Assembly (NCBI GenBank): GCA_949751835.1
Contig: CATKHK010000119.1
Coordinates: 1 to 64,000, forward strand
DNA from: Blepharisma japonicum
Lineage: Eukaryota > Ciliophora > Heterotrichea > Heterotrichida > Blepharismidae
Direction: 5' to 3'
Length of the DNA stretch: 64,000 nt
Below, piece after piece: positions 1 through 9,870 of the stretch. The stretch's first letter is position 1. Every line of letters starts with the position of its first letter. A program made the position numbers and the translations under genes. The notes under the pieces are model-generated. The model was not told the origin of the DNA. It made no database searches and saw nothing but the letters and a program-made list of their open reading frames with translations.

Positions 1-81
1 AGTGGAAAAATATTAAGCAGGATGATTAATTTTGAAAAGCTGTTTGGAACAAAGGATAAACATGAAGAGTTTAATCAATAA
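1..81 (+). CDS. 3' end of an unidentified gene cut by the window start
   Basis: Frame 1 is open from the first base and stops at TAA (79-81), leaving 26 codons of mixed composition (Ser, Gly, Lys, Met, Phe, Glu, His, Gln) that read more like a protein tail than AT-rich spacer. The peptide is too short to assign to a family and does not match the end of the neighbouring two-pass membrane proteins. The call rests only on the open frame and composition; it could be chance. Confidence 0.4.
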   Translation, partial: SGKILSRMINFEKLFGTKDKHEEFNQ

Positions 82-207
82 TAATTTTGTATGTAATTTC
101 ACTCAGTTTAACTTAGAATAATTAATTGCAGTTATTTCTGATTATTTTTTTAAAAATAAAATCATATAATTTTGATAATTCATGAAATAGTATGAATATA
201 AATATTA

Positions 208-909
208 ATGAAAAATAGTGATTGCTGTTGTTTATTGACACTGCTCATATCCCTATGTATTTTCATTCTAGGATGCGTGCTTTATTTCCCAATAGAATAT
301 GAAATTTATTATCCTTTTTTCGATCATGATTGGAAAAGCACAAAATGCATGATAAATGACATTCAAAGATATCAGATTCTTCAGGCAGTTGACAAGGCTG
401 GTAACAAATATTATACTTATTATAGTTTATTTGATGTCAGGGTAAATATTAAAGATAAGTGACTCCAAGGTTTTGCATGTGGGTGCTCAGATGCAACTGG
501 ATCATCTGCAGTCCCAGTTATAAACTCTGAGTATCCATATAGTTATTCTTTATGTGAGTTCAACGAAGAATGCGGAAACATGCTTATGATGCCAGCCTGA
601 TTTTGTAATGAATGTAAAAATTGCCAAAAAGATTTTAATGAAGAAACCAGAGACTGTAAATGGTTTTTGAAAAATGCAAATGATGCGATAGATGATGTAA
701 ATGAGATTCCTGTTGGGTATAAACTTGATTACCCCACTGAAGATTCTACTTTTATTCAAGTGATATTTATGGATTCACCTTTTTATTATAAAAGCGATTA
801 TATAGGATTGCAAGTTGTCTGCTTGTATTTGATGATTTATGTTCCATCGGGGTTCATCGCATTATCTCTGTTTTATTTTATAGTATGTGGAATAGGAAAG
901 AGATGCTAA
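208..909 (+). CDS. Two-pass Cys-rich membrane protein, family copy 1
   Basis: This 233-residue protein is continuous if TGA is Trp (codons at 460 and 598). It has a short Cys-containing N-terminus, a first membrane segment (about residues 9-27) followed by a YFPIEY motif, a loop of about 170 residues, and a second membrane segment near the C-terminus. The loop holds the family signature: a Trp-x-Ser-x-x-Cys element, GFACGCSDAT, ECGNM, MMPAWFCNEC with a further Cys, and DYPTEDSTFIQVIFMDSP. The many paired cysteines suggest a disulfide-bonded loop outside the cytosol. The two-membrane-segment, Cys-loop layout resembles BK-channel beta subunits in outline only; I do not recognise homology. First of a tandem array reaching to 9120. 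Function unknown. Confidence 0.85.
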
Positions 910-1670
910 TTTTAACAAAATATAAGACGAGATTTAGTAATTACCAATTGATAGCTATATTTAATTTCTATAGAATTTCGAAGTATTTAATTTTGTCTTA
1001 AAATAGAGGTTGTTTGCTGAAGTTATTCATCAAAGGTAAGCCCACTAAAGTAATAAGGAGATATGATTATAAGTATTAACGAATTGTGTTTATATCTTAT
1101 TAAGTTAATATATAATTTATAGTAGATTGCTTTAGATATATTTAGAAATGACAGCTTATACCTTTGATGTATGGCCTGATAATGATACTAAGGTTATTAT
1201 TACTTTGGTTCCTTTGTAAATTCTTACTTAAGCAGACTATAAAAATTAAATTCAAATAAATCGCTTTTGGCAATCGTTTATATATTACAGCTTAAAGCCA
1301 TACATTTTTTTGATACTTCCCTAAACATGAGAACACTTAAATATTAGCTATTGTTTCAGCAAAATTTTAGTCTCATGATGGAATTAGTTTTCATATTTTA
1401 ATTTGTCACTTTAGGAGAACAAAAGAATAAAAATTGTAACTCAAGATTAGCTCAACATCATTTTAGTCTTCCTAACTAAACAAAAGCAAAATACATGATA
1501 TTTTAGGTTAGAATAATTTTTGTTGCATCATATAAAAAAAAATTTGTGCATGAAATTTAAATTAATCTTAATTTTCAAATGCAAGTTTATATACAAATGA
1601 AATTTAATTATTAAAATGGCACCCCATTTAATAAAAATATGTTTTTGTTAATAGAGTCAATAATTTATAT
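910..1670. other. Intergenic spacer, no gene seen
   Basis: AT-rich spacer between family copies 1 and 2. I find no conserved frame, RNA gene or clear repeat. Confidence 0.6.
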
Positions 1671-2390
1671 ATGCGTTGCGACAATTGCTGTAGCTGTGCA
1701 GCATTAATTTTTGGGTCGTTTTTATTATTAGGTCTTTTGATTTATTTGCCTATAGAATTTGTAGTTTACTACCCTTATTTTAATAAGCCTTGGAAAAGTT
1801 CAAGTTGTATAGTAAAGTCAATCAAAAGATTTCGTATGTATTCATATGAAGACACTGACGAACATAAAGTTTACCACAACTACTACAGTCTATTTGACTT
1901 AGAAGTCAAAATAGATGGAGATTGAAAACAAGGTTTCGCTTGTGGCTGTGATGATGCAACAATGGATCAAGGAGTTAAGGGGCTTAATGAGCAATTTCCT
2001 TATCGATATTCAATATGCTACAAAGACAATGAATGTGGAAATATGTATGTAATGCCTCCTTGATACTGCAATGAGTGTAAAAACTGCACTAGATATATTA
2101 ATAAAGGAATACAAGATTGTAAGTATTTATTGATAAAAGGAAATGATTTGATTAGTAATGCAAAAGAAATACCAAGTGGATACAGGCTGGACTATCCAAC
2201 CGAGCATTCGAGTTTTATACAAACAATTCTTATGGATTCCCCGTATTATTCTAAACCAGATTACTTAGTATTCCAAATAATTCTATTAGGGTTAATGATA
2301 AGCTTGCCAGCATTCCTTTTGGTTTTAGCTATGATTTATTTCTTGATAACCAAGATCAGAGGACGAATTTCAATAAATATTTATTTATAA
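1671..2390 (+). CDS. Two-pass Cys-rich membrane protein, family copy 2
   Basis: This 239-residue paralogue of copy 1 is open with TGA as Trp at the conserved IDGDW-KQGFACGC and PPWYCNEC positions and stops at TAA. The N-terminus (MRCDNCCSC) has four cysteines before the first membrane segment; the loop carries YYSLFDLEV, ECGNM and DYPTEHSSFIQ, followed by a second membrane segment and a short basic tail that is longer than in the other copies. The last codons lie inside a roughly 360 bp sequence that is repeated directly downstream, so the tail may have been altered by that duplication. Function unknown. Confidence 0.85.
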
Positions 2391-3065
2391 TTATAGATAA
2401 TATTTTACTTCTAAATTAAATTCCATTTTAATTCTCTAGTGTATTGCATTTTTTCACTAAAATGCATTTTAAAAAGGCTCTAGATTTAGTGATAAGAAAT
2501 AAAAATAAGTATCTAAATTCTTTCAGTTTTATTCAGTAGATACCAAAATGAGAATCTGATGCTTATTAAATCTTAGATTTTACTTCAGCGGTATCGTTAA
2601 TAAAAATAATTATATTTAAGTATTTGTTTAATATAATTTAACTTATAATTAAATGCACATTCATTATTTTCTCACAGAAAAGTTAATTGATTTGTTCATT
2701 TCTTGATAGTTAAGCTTAAAAGACGAATTTTAAATAAATTCATTTATAATTATAGATATTATTATATTTTTATATTTAAATATCATTTTGTGATTAATTA
2801 TAAGGTGTGCTGCATTTTTGCTCACTAAAAGACTTTAAGCAGCCCTCTTCTAAAAATGCTCCAAATTCTAGCTATGAGGAATAAAAATATGCAAATAGTT
2901 TCAGTTTTATTCAGTTGGTGCCAAAATGGGTTCTGCTACTTATTAATTATTCAGCAGTCTTATGAATAAAAATAACTATATTTAATTTTTTGCTGTAAAT
3001 AATTAGATTATGATTAAATTCATATTCATTATTTTCTCATAGAAATTTAATTGATTTGCTCATTA
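2342..3065. repeat. Tandem direct duplication of about 360 bp, two diverged copies
   Basis: The stretch from about 2342 to 2701 recurs from about 2702 to 3065. Matching landmarks in order are TTGATA...AGACGAATTT, TTTATAATTATAGATA, a CTCACTAAAA-type segment, TTTCAGTTTTATTCAGT, CAAAATG, AATAAAAATAA and TTCATTATTTTCTCA. Copy 1 begins in the last codons of family gene 2, so the event copied the gene's 3' end plus its flank. The copies are clearly diverged. The rest of the 2391-3343 spacer holds no gene I can support. Confidence 0.8.
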
Positions 3066-3343
3066 CCGAAGCTTTAATTTTCATAAGAGGTAATTAATCA
3101 TATCAATTGTAATATTATTTTGCATTTTTTATAAATTTCTTACTTAAGCGGCTTTAAAATTTCGATTTAAAAAATCGCTTTTAATAACTTTTTATATTTA
3201 ATAATAGGACTTTAAATAGATTCAATTATACTTTGTCTTATAAATTTCTGACACAAATTCCCAAAAAATATTAAGAAAAGTCTTATATTATAACGAATTA
3301 TTTAACAGTTACAAATTTATATTAAATTATTCATATTTATTAT

Positions 3344-4051
3344 ATGAGATCTAAAAAATATTGCGTGGGAACAGTAGTTTTATCAGTTATTTTATTTTTT
3401 GGTTTAGCCTTTTATTTACCTATCGAATTTGCTATTTATTATCCTTACTTCGATCAAAATTGGTCAAGCACTACTTGCATTGTAAAATCAATCCAAAAGT
3501 TTCATATGTATTCATATGAAGATAGCGACACCCAGCTTGCTTACTTTTATTATTATAGTTTATTTGATTTAGAAGTAAATATAGATGGAGAATGAAAGCA
3601 AGGTTTCGCTTGTGGCAGCGATGATGCAACTATGCCTTCTGCGACTATAGGCTTCAATGAAAAATATCCTTATAAATATTCCGTATGTTTAAACAACCGT
3701 GAATGCGGGAATATGCTAGTGATGCCAGCTTGATATTGTAATGAGTGCACGAATTGCAAAAATTATATTCGCAAAGGTATTCAAGACTGCAAATACTTAT
3801 TAAAAAATGGAAATGACGTTATTAATAATGTAAAAGAAATACCGAAAGGATATAGACTTGATTATCCAACTGAACACTCTGCTTATATACAAGTAATTCT
3901 TATGGACTCACCATTTTATTATAAAAGCGATTATTGAGGATTACAAGTAGTTTGCCTAGGATTAATGATTATTATTCCTTCGTTTTTATTGATTTTAGGA
4001 TTTATTTATGCCGCTATTCGCTGCATTTTTAAACCAATTCCTTCACGCTAA
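3344..4051 (+). CDS. Two-pass Cys-rich membrane protein, family copy 3
   Basis: This 235-residue paralogue is continuous from ATG to TAA with three in-frame TGA codons, at the conserved GEW-KQGFACG and PAWYCNEC positions and in SDYWGLQ just before the second membrane segment. It shows the same order as its neighbours: short N-terminus, first membrane segment, YLPIEFAIYYPYFD, Cys-rich loop, DYPTEHSAYIQ and MDSPFYYKSDY, second membrane segment and short tail. Function unknown. Confidence 0.85.
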
Positions 4052-4903
4052 TTGCTTATGGCAAATAAAAATTAGCTTTTCTAATTAAATAAATTATATA
4101 GCACTATGTAGCAAACCAATAAGCACTCTCTATTATTTAAAACTTTATTTAATTAAAATTTTTTGCTCATATATATTGCAGATTTTTATGCCTTTTGCAT
4201 TGTTTAAGAAGTTATATGCTATCCAAGGGCACATAGTATTCAAATTTTATAAGTTTTAATATTTTAAAATTTAAAAATCAATTGATATATAAAACTGCTG
4301 GATAATTGAGGTAATTCATAATTCTAATGCTGTAAAAATCGATTTTTTGATTTCTAAATACCATTTTTATCATAATCAAATTGAATATTGAAAATGAAGA
4401 ATAGAAGTTTGAGCTTATAAATTTTTAAATGCTTAATAATTGCCCATCTTCAAAAGTGACAATTATCTATATCAAAATTCTTTCAAGCCTCTAATTTTCT
4501 GAATACAATCATTGAGAGATATTGACTCATTTTTTATTTTTTTCGTTTTTAATAAAGGTTATATAAAAATGGATAAAGAATATTTATTTGAAGTTTATGA
4601 ATAATGGATCCGAAAGTTTAGTTAGATTTTACATTTAATTATAATAAAAAAGAAGGTGTTAATTATAACGAAAATTGTATCATCGCATTGAATTGGAAAT
4701 AAATAGCAAATAAGTATTATGTCTATTAAGCCTTTAAATTTTAAATATTAAATCTGTGAATTAAATATTTAATTTATTTCTATTAAAGATAGTTTTTTTG
4801 ATGAATTAGAATATAACTCTTAACGGATTCACAAAAATTGTAGAAAGAAAGATTATTATGCAACTTAATAAAATATGTAGTTATATTTAAACTCAATAAC
4901 TAA
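4052..4903. other. Intergenic spacer, no gene seen
   Basis: AT-rich spacer of about 850 bp between family copies 3 and 4. No conserved frame or structured element was found on either strand. Confidence 0.6.
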
Positions 4904-5605
4904 ATGATGAAAAAATGCTGCTGCTGAACATTACTTTTTGCATCAATTACTCTATTAGTAGGCCTTATCTTTTACTTGCCTATTGAATTTGCTATTTACT
5001 ATCCTTATTTTGATAAAAATTGAGATAGCACAGCTTGCATGGTAAGCTCAATTCAAAGATTTCAGACTTATTCATGAGAAGATGCCGACGAAGGTGTTGT
5101 TTACTATTTATATTATAGCTTATTTGATGTAAAAGTAAACATAGATGGAGAATGGAAACAAGGTTTCGCTTGTGGGTGTAATGATGCAACTCAGTTATCA
5201 GGAACTGCTGCATTGAATGGCAAATACCCTTATCAATATTCATTATGTCATGATGATCGTGAATGCGGAAATATGTTTATGATGCCTTCTTGATACTGCA
5301 GCGAATGTAAAAATTGCACCAAATTTATTTCTAAGGGAGTCCAAAAATGTAAATATTTTTTGAAAAATGGGAATAGCGTAATTAGTCATGCCAAGGACAT
5401 TCCAACCGGGTATAAGCTTGATTATCCAACCAAGCATTCTACTTTTATACAAGTTATTTTCAATGATGCACCGTTTTATTATAAAAGTGACTATATAGGG
5501 TTCCAGGTAGTTGTCTTAGGATTAATGGTATTGCTTCCTTTATTAGTAGTGATTATAGTGCTACATCATTTTCTAATTTCCTGGTGTATTAATATCCTTA
5601 GTTAG
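4904..5605 (+). CDS. Two-pass Cys-rich membrane protein, family copy 4
   Basis: This 233-residue paralogue starts at ATG 4904 (a second ATG follows directly) and stops at TAG. The N-terminus is MMKKCCCW with TGA for the Trp. Further TGA codons fall in KNWDS, YSWEDAD and PSWYCSEC, where relatives also carry Trp. The closest relative is copy 6 (7352-8047): the two are nearly identical over the loop, including VVYYLYYSLFDVKVNIDGEW, so they are recent duplicates. Function unknown. Confidence 0.87.
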
Positions 5606-6147
5606 TAAACTTACTTAAATTTATATTTTTTCTTGGAATCCATTTAATAAAGTCATGCATATCTCTCGTTCCTAAAATAATCCTTTATTCAATTTTTTGA
5701 ATGAAATTTCTATTTTATTAGCATGCAAATTTAGTGAACAAACCGATTTTACAATAAAATATAGACTTTTAATAATAAAATAGAAATCATAAAGAGTTAA
5801 TAGTCTTCAAGAATTGTAAAAACTGTATTTTCTTAACTAGTACACTTGGCTTTTTATTATCATAAAGTGTATAGTTATTTAAAAATATGAATTATTGGAA
5901 TTTATTTTAACTGTTATTTATTTATAAAAGTGGAAAAATTCGAAAATATAATAAATTTGGGAGTCTCACTCTGATATAAATTAATGATCCTATCACATAT
6001 GTATTTAAGCATAAGCATCCTGAGTAAACTAATCAGATGCTTGAGCCATAATTTGTTTATTTTAAAATTTCCATTTATGATGATAAAATCCAATACTTTT
6101 TAAGAAGCGCAATAAATGTTTTTTTGATTTATATAAAAATTTATTTT
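5606..6147. other. Spacer holding the outer part of an inverted-repeat arm
   Basis: No gene is seen. The 3' flank of copy 4 near 5650 shares a GCATATCTCTC-containing segment with the 3' flank of copy 6. From about 5960 onward the sequence is the reverse complement of the flank downstream of copy 7. Confidence 0.6.
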
Positions 6148-7190
6148 TTAACAGTTATTTAAAATATAAACAATGCTCCAAAATATAATATATAAAACTA
6201 TATATGCTGAAGGGGCAATAATCATGATTCAGAAGCAAATTATTTGTAACGCTAATAATCACTTTCAAAATAAAAAGGAGAATCCATAAAGATTACTTGA
6301 ATAAATGTTGAGTGCTCAGTAGAATAATCAAGCATGTATCCTACAGGAATTTCTATTGCACCATCAATCTCACTGTGGGCATTTTTCAAGAAATATTTGC
6401 AATCCTTTTCTTCTTGAGTCAAAAATTCACCACAACTTTGACAGTCATTCAATATCAAGTAGGCATAATAAGAATATTCCCACATACTTTGTCATTTGAG
6501 CAAAGCGAATATTGATAAGGATATGCTCCGTTTAAAAATAAATTTATGCCTGATGGGTAAATAGTAACTGAATTTCCACAAGCAAAACCTTACAATCAAT
6601 GTCCATTTATATTGATTTTAGCATTGAGCAAACTATAGCAGACAGGAGCAATTCCTCTTTTTTGCTAATAAAAACTGAAATTTTTTGATCGAATTGACCC
6701 TACATTTTTCACTTTTACATTCCTGGTCAAAGTAAGGAGAATAAATTGAGTATTGGATAGGAAAGTAAAGTAAACAGCCTAAGACTAGGATAATTGATGA
6801 GAAAATACAGTAAAATGTACAAGGATTAAACCCCATTTTATTACAAAACGATCGTATCATTTAATTGCCATTCTACTGTTTACTAGCAATTTTAATATCC
6901 GCAGAAACCAATAGTTGTCACTTTTTCATCTTGAAAAGTTATTTAATCTATAATAGCAGCCTTTTTTTTTAAATTTTAAAATCAGACATTTTATATTTAT
7001 ATTTCAAATATAAAAGATGCTACTAGCATAATTTTTGAAAACAATTTACAATGAAAAGTGAGAAAAATATATGATTTGTCTATCATATGCAATTCTTTCA
7101 TTAAAATAAACTGAGAAAATTTAATACTTGAAAATCCAAATAAATTAATAAATATTTAGACACCAGAGATATGCTCTAAGTATTATTATA
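5960..7190. repeat. Left arm of a large inverted repeat
   Basis: Read in reverse complement, this arm matches about 8075-9310 through the gene body and both flanks: the stretch with GAAAGAATTGCATATGATAG, the AACTTTTCAAGATGAAAAAGT segment, the gene itself, and the TTTTATATAAATCA and GGAAATTTTAAAATAAA stretches beyond it. The arm carries the decayed family copy 5; the other arm carries the intact copy 7. The spacer between the arms holds copy 6. Arm limits are approximate. Confidence 0.85.
6148..6860 (-). pseudogene. Decayed inverted copy 5 of the two-pass Cys-rich family
   Basis: The minus strand matches family copy 7 from its MIRSF N-terminus through YFPIQYSIYSPYFDQE, the Cys loop, DYSTEHSTFIQVIFMDSP and the last codons. 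It cannot encode a full protein even with TGA as Trp. There is an in-frame stop in the loop after the NCSCLL stretch, a one-base loss just before the DCQSCGEF segment, and a one-base loss after FESDY that creates a TAG before the second membrane segment. The copy on the other arm of the inverted repeat is intact, so this one decayed after the inverted duplication. Confidence 0.85.
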
Positions 7191-7351
7191 TCAAATTAAA
7201 TATAATATTTGAGATATTATTACTGCATATTAAATATTTCTTAATTAATAATAATAATCTCTTTGATGAATTAATATATAGCTATTAGGAATTCATTAAA
7301 GTATATTGATATAATATGTTATTATATTTATTTAAGATTAATAATTAAACT
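6861..7351. other. Spacer holding the inner part of the left inverted-repeat arm
   Basis: No gene is seen. Up to about 7190 the sequence is the reverse complement of the region between copies 6 and 7; the rest is AT-rich 5' flank of copy 6. Confidence 0.6.
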
Positions 7352-8047
7352 ATGGGAGACTGTGGCAGCTGCACATTACTTTTTGCATCAATTGCTCTTG
7401 TAGTAGGCCTTATCTTTTACTTGCCTATTGAATTTGCTATTTATTATCCTTATTTTGACAAAAGTTGAGACAGCACAACTTGCATGGTAAGCTCAATTCA
7501 AAGATTTCAGACTTATTCATGAGAAGATGCCGACGAAGGCGTTGTTTACTATTTATATTATAGCTTATTTGATGTAAAAGTAAACATAGATGGAGAATGG
7601 AAACAAGGTTTCGCTTGTGGGTGTAATGATGCAACTCAGTTATCAGGAACTGCTGCATTAAATGGCCAATACCCTTATCAATATTCATTATGTCATGATG
7701 ATCGTGAATGCGGAAATATGTTTATGATGCCTTCTTGATACTGCAGTGAATGTAAAAATTGCACCAAATATATTTCTAAAGGAGTCCAAAAATGTAAATA
7801 TTTATTGAAAAATGGGAATAGTGTTATTAGTCATGCCAAACAAATCCCAACTGGGTATAAGTTGGATTATCCAACTGAGCACTCAACTTATATACAAGTA
7901 ATTTTCAATGATGCACCGTTTTATTTTAAAAGCGATTATATAGGATTCCAAATAGTTGTCTTAGGATTTATGGTAATACTTCCTGCATTGATAGTGATTT
8001 TAGTGATATTAGGTTATCTAATTTGCTGGTGTAAAAAATGCGTTTAG
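7352..8047 (+). CDS. Two-pass Cys-rich membrane protein, family copy 6
   Basis: This 231-residue protein is the near twin of copy 4. It begins MGDCGSC, unlike the CCC-type start of copy 4, then runs nearly identically through the first membrane segment, YLPIEFAIYYPYFDKSW, YYSLFDVKVNIDGEW and the Cys loop to DYPTEHSTYIQ. It ends with a second membrane segment and a WCKKCV tail before TAG. TGA encodes Trp in KSWDS, YSWEDAD and PSWYC. It sits in the spacer between the arms of the inverted repeat. Function unknown. Confidence 0.87.
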
Positions 8048-8409
8048 TTATCAAAAATATTTATTCTTGGAATAATTTTAATAAGTTTAGGCATATCTCT
8101 CATGTTTAAGCATCATCTTGGTTTATTTGGATTTTTAAGTAGTAAATTTACCCAGTTTATTATTGTTGAAAGAATTGCATATGATAGACAATTCATTAAG
8201 CTTTTTCTCACTGCTCATTTTAGATAGCTTTCAAAATTAAGTGAGTAACATCTTTTATAATTGAAATATAAATATAAAATACCTGAACTAAAAAGTAAAA
8301 AACTCTGCTATTATGGATTAAATTAACTTTTCAAGATGAAAAAGTGAAAGACAACTATTGACTTCTGAGAATATTAACTATCGCTAGAAAACAGCTGAAT
8401 GGTAATTAA
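8048..8409. other. Spacer with the inner part of the right inverted-repeat arm
   Basis: No gene is seen. The sequence pairs, in reverse complement, with about 6870-7190. Confidence 0.6.
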
Positions 8410-9310
8410 ATGATACGATCATTTCTTAATAAAATGGGATTTAATCCTTGTACATTCTTATGTGTCTGCTCATTAATTACCCTAGTCTTAGGCTGTTTAC
8501 TTTACTTTCCTATCCAATACTCAATTTATTCTCCTTACTTTGATCAGGAATGAAAAAGTGCAAAATGTATGGTCAATTCGATCAAACAATTTCAGTTTCC
8601 ATCACCAAAAAACAGAAATTCTCACACCTCCTATAGTTTGTTCGATGTTAAAATTAGCATAAATGGACAGTGATTGCAAGGTTTTGCTTGTGGAAGCTCA
8701 GTTGCTACTTTTCCTTCAGCTATAAATGCATTAAACGGAGCATATCCTTATCAATATTCGCTTTGCTCAAGTGACAATGTATGTGGAAATATGCTTATGA
8801 TGCCTTCTTGATATTGCAATGATTGCGAAAGTTGCGGTGAATTTTTGACTCAAGAAGAAAAGGATTGCAAATATTTCTTGAAAAATGCCAATAGCGAGAT
8901 AGATAATGCAATAGAAATTCCTGTAGGATACATGCTTGATTATCCTACTGAGCACTCAACATTTATTCAAGTTATCTTTATGGATTCTCCTTTTTATTTT
9001 GAAAGTGATTATTTAGCGTTACAAATAATTTGCTTCTGAATCATGATTATTGCGCCTTCAGTGTATATAGTTTTATATATTATATTTTGGAGTATTATTT
9101 ATATTTTAAATAACTGCTAAAAAATAAATTTTTATATAAATCAGAGAGACATTTATTGATCTTCTTAAAAAGTATTGGATTTTATTATCATAAATGGAAA
9201 TTTTAAAATAAAAAAACTATGCCTCATACATCTGATTTGTTTATTCAGAGATGCCTATGCTTGAATAAATATATCGATAGGATTAATTTCTTAGAAGTCA
9301 AAATCAGGTA
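8075..9310. repeat. Right arm of the large inverted repeat
   Basis: Counterpart of the left arm at about 5960-7190. It contains the intact family copy 7 and both of its flanks. The two arms are diverged by many substitutions and short indels, so the inversion is not recent. The limits are approximate. Confidence 0.85.
8410..9120 (+). CDS. Two-pass Cys-rich membrane protein, family copy 7
   Basis: This 236-residue protein runs from ATG to TAA with TGA as Trp in DQEWKS, NGQWLQGFACG, PSWYCNDC and CFWIMI. It is the most diverged intact copy: the N-terminus is MIRSFLNKMGFNPC, the loop lacks the YSYED-type stretch, and GFACGSS replaces GFACGC. The DYPTEHSTFIQVIFMDSP block is exact. The second membrane segment is rich in Ile and Tyr and ends NNC. 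The decayed inverted copy at 6148-6860 is its closest relative. Function unknown. Confidence 0.86.
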
Positions 9311-9870
9311 CTGAAGACCGTGGGATAATAGAACTAGTTTATAAAATTAAAATAAGCATAGTATTTGTGCTTAATTAGATTTAAATACTTTTAATTTAAA
9401 AAGACTTTGCATAAAAATAATAATTTGTATATTTTTCTTTATATAGTTTTAAGTTAATATTATTATCTAATTTGTTAATTTTTTTATTAAAGCTTGCAAT
9501 TCAATTAGATTTATTACGTTAATGGCCACTATCAGATTACCTAATAAATATATGATATTCCTGTATTGATCATCATAGAATGTAATAAATATTTAAATTG
9601 CTTTATTTCCTATACTCTTTATTCCAGCCCTCTTTTGTTTAGAAGATTTATTAAAATTTTGTTTCGCTTCTATATTTAATATTTCCTCCTCCAGCAATTT
9701 TCATCTCTTATAATAAATCTTGATATAATATCGTATAGGATATTATATAAAAATTATTTTAAATTTATATAATTTAAATTCGCTATTTAAATTTGTTCAT
9801 GTCTGAGAATTTAATTAATCTTAATTAAAAATCAAATCAATATTTAAAAATAGTAATTTATATAATTCAA
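9121..9870. other. Intergenic spacer, no gene seen
   Basis: The first 190 bp belong to the right inverted-repeat arm. The remainder is AT-rich with no supported gene, and lies between the plus-strand family array and the minus-strand kinase-kelch gene. Confidence 0.6.

Noticed and set aside
208-9120. Calling the two-pass Cys-rich family BK-channel beta subunits
   Set aside because: Only the two-membrane-segment, Cys-loop outline is similar; no conserved sequence block is shared that I can recognise.
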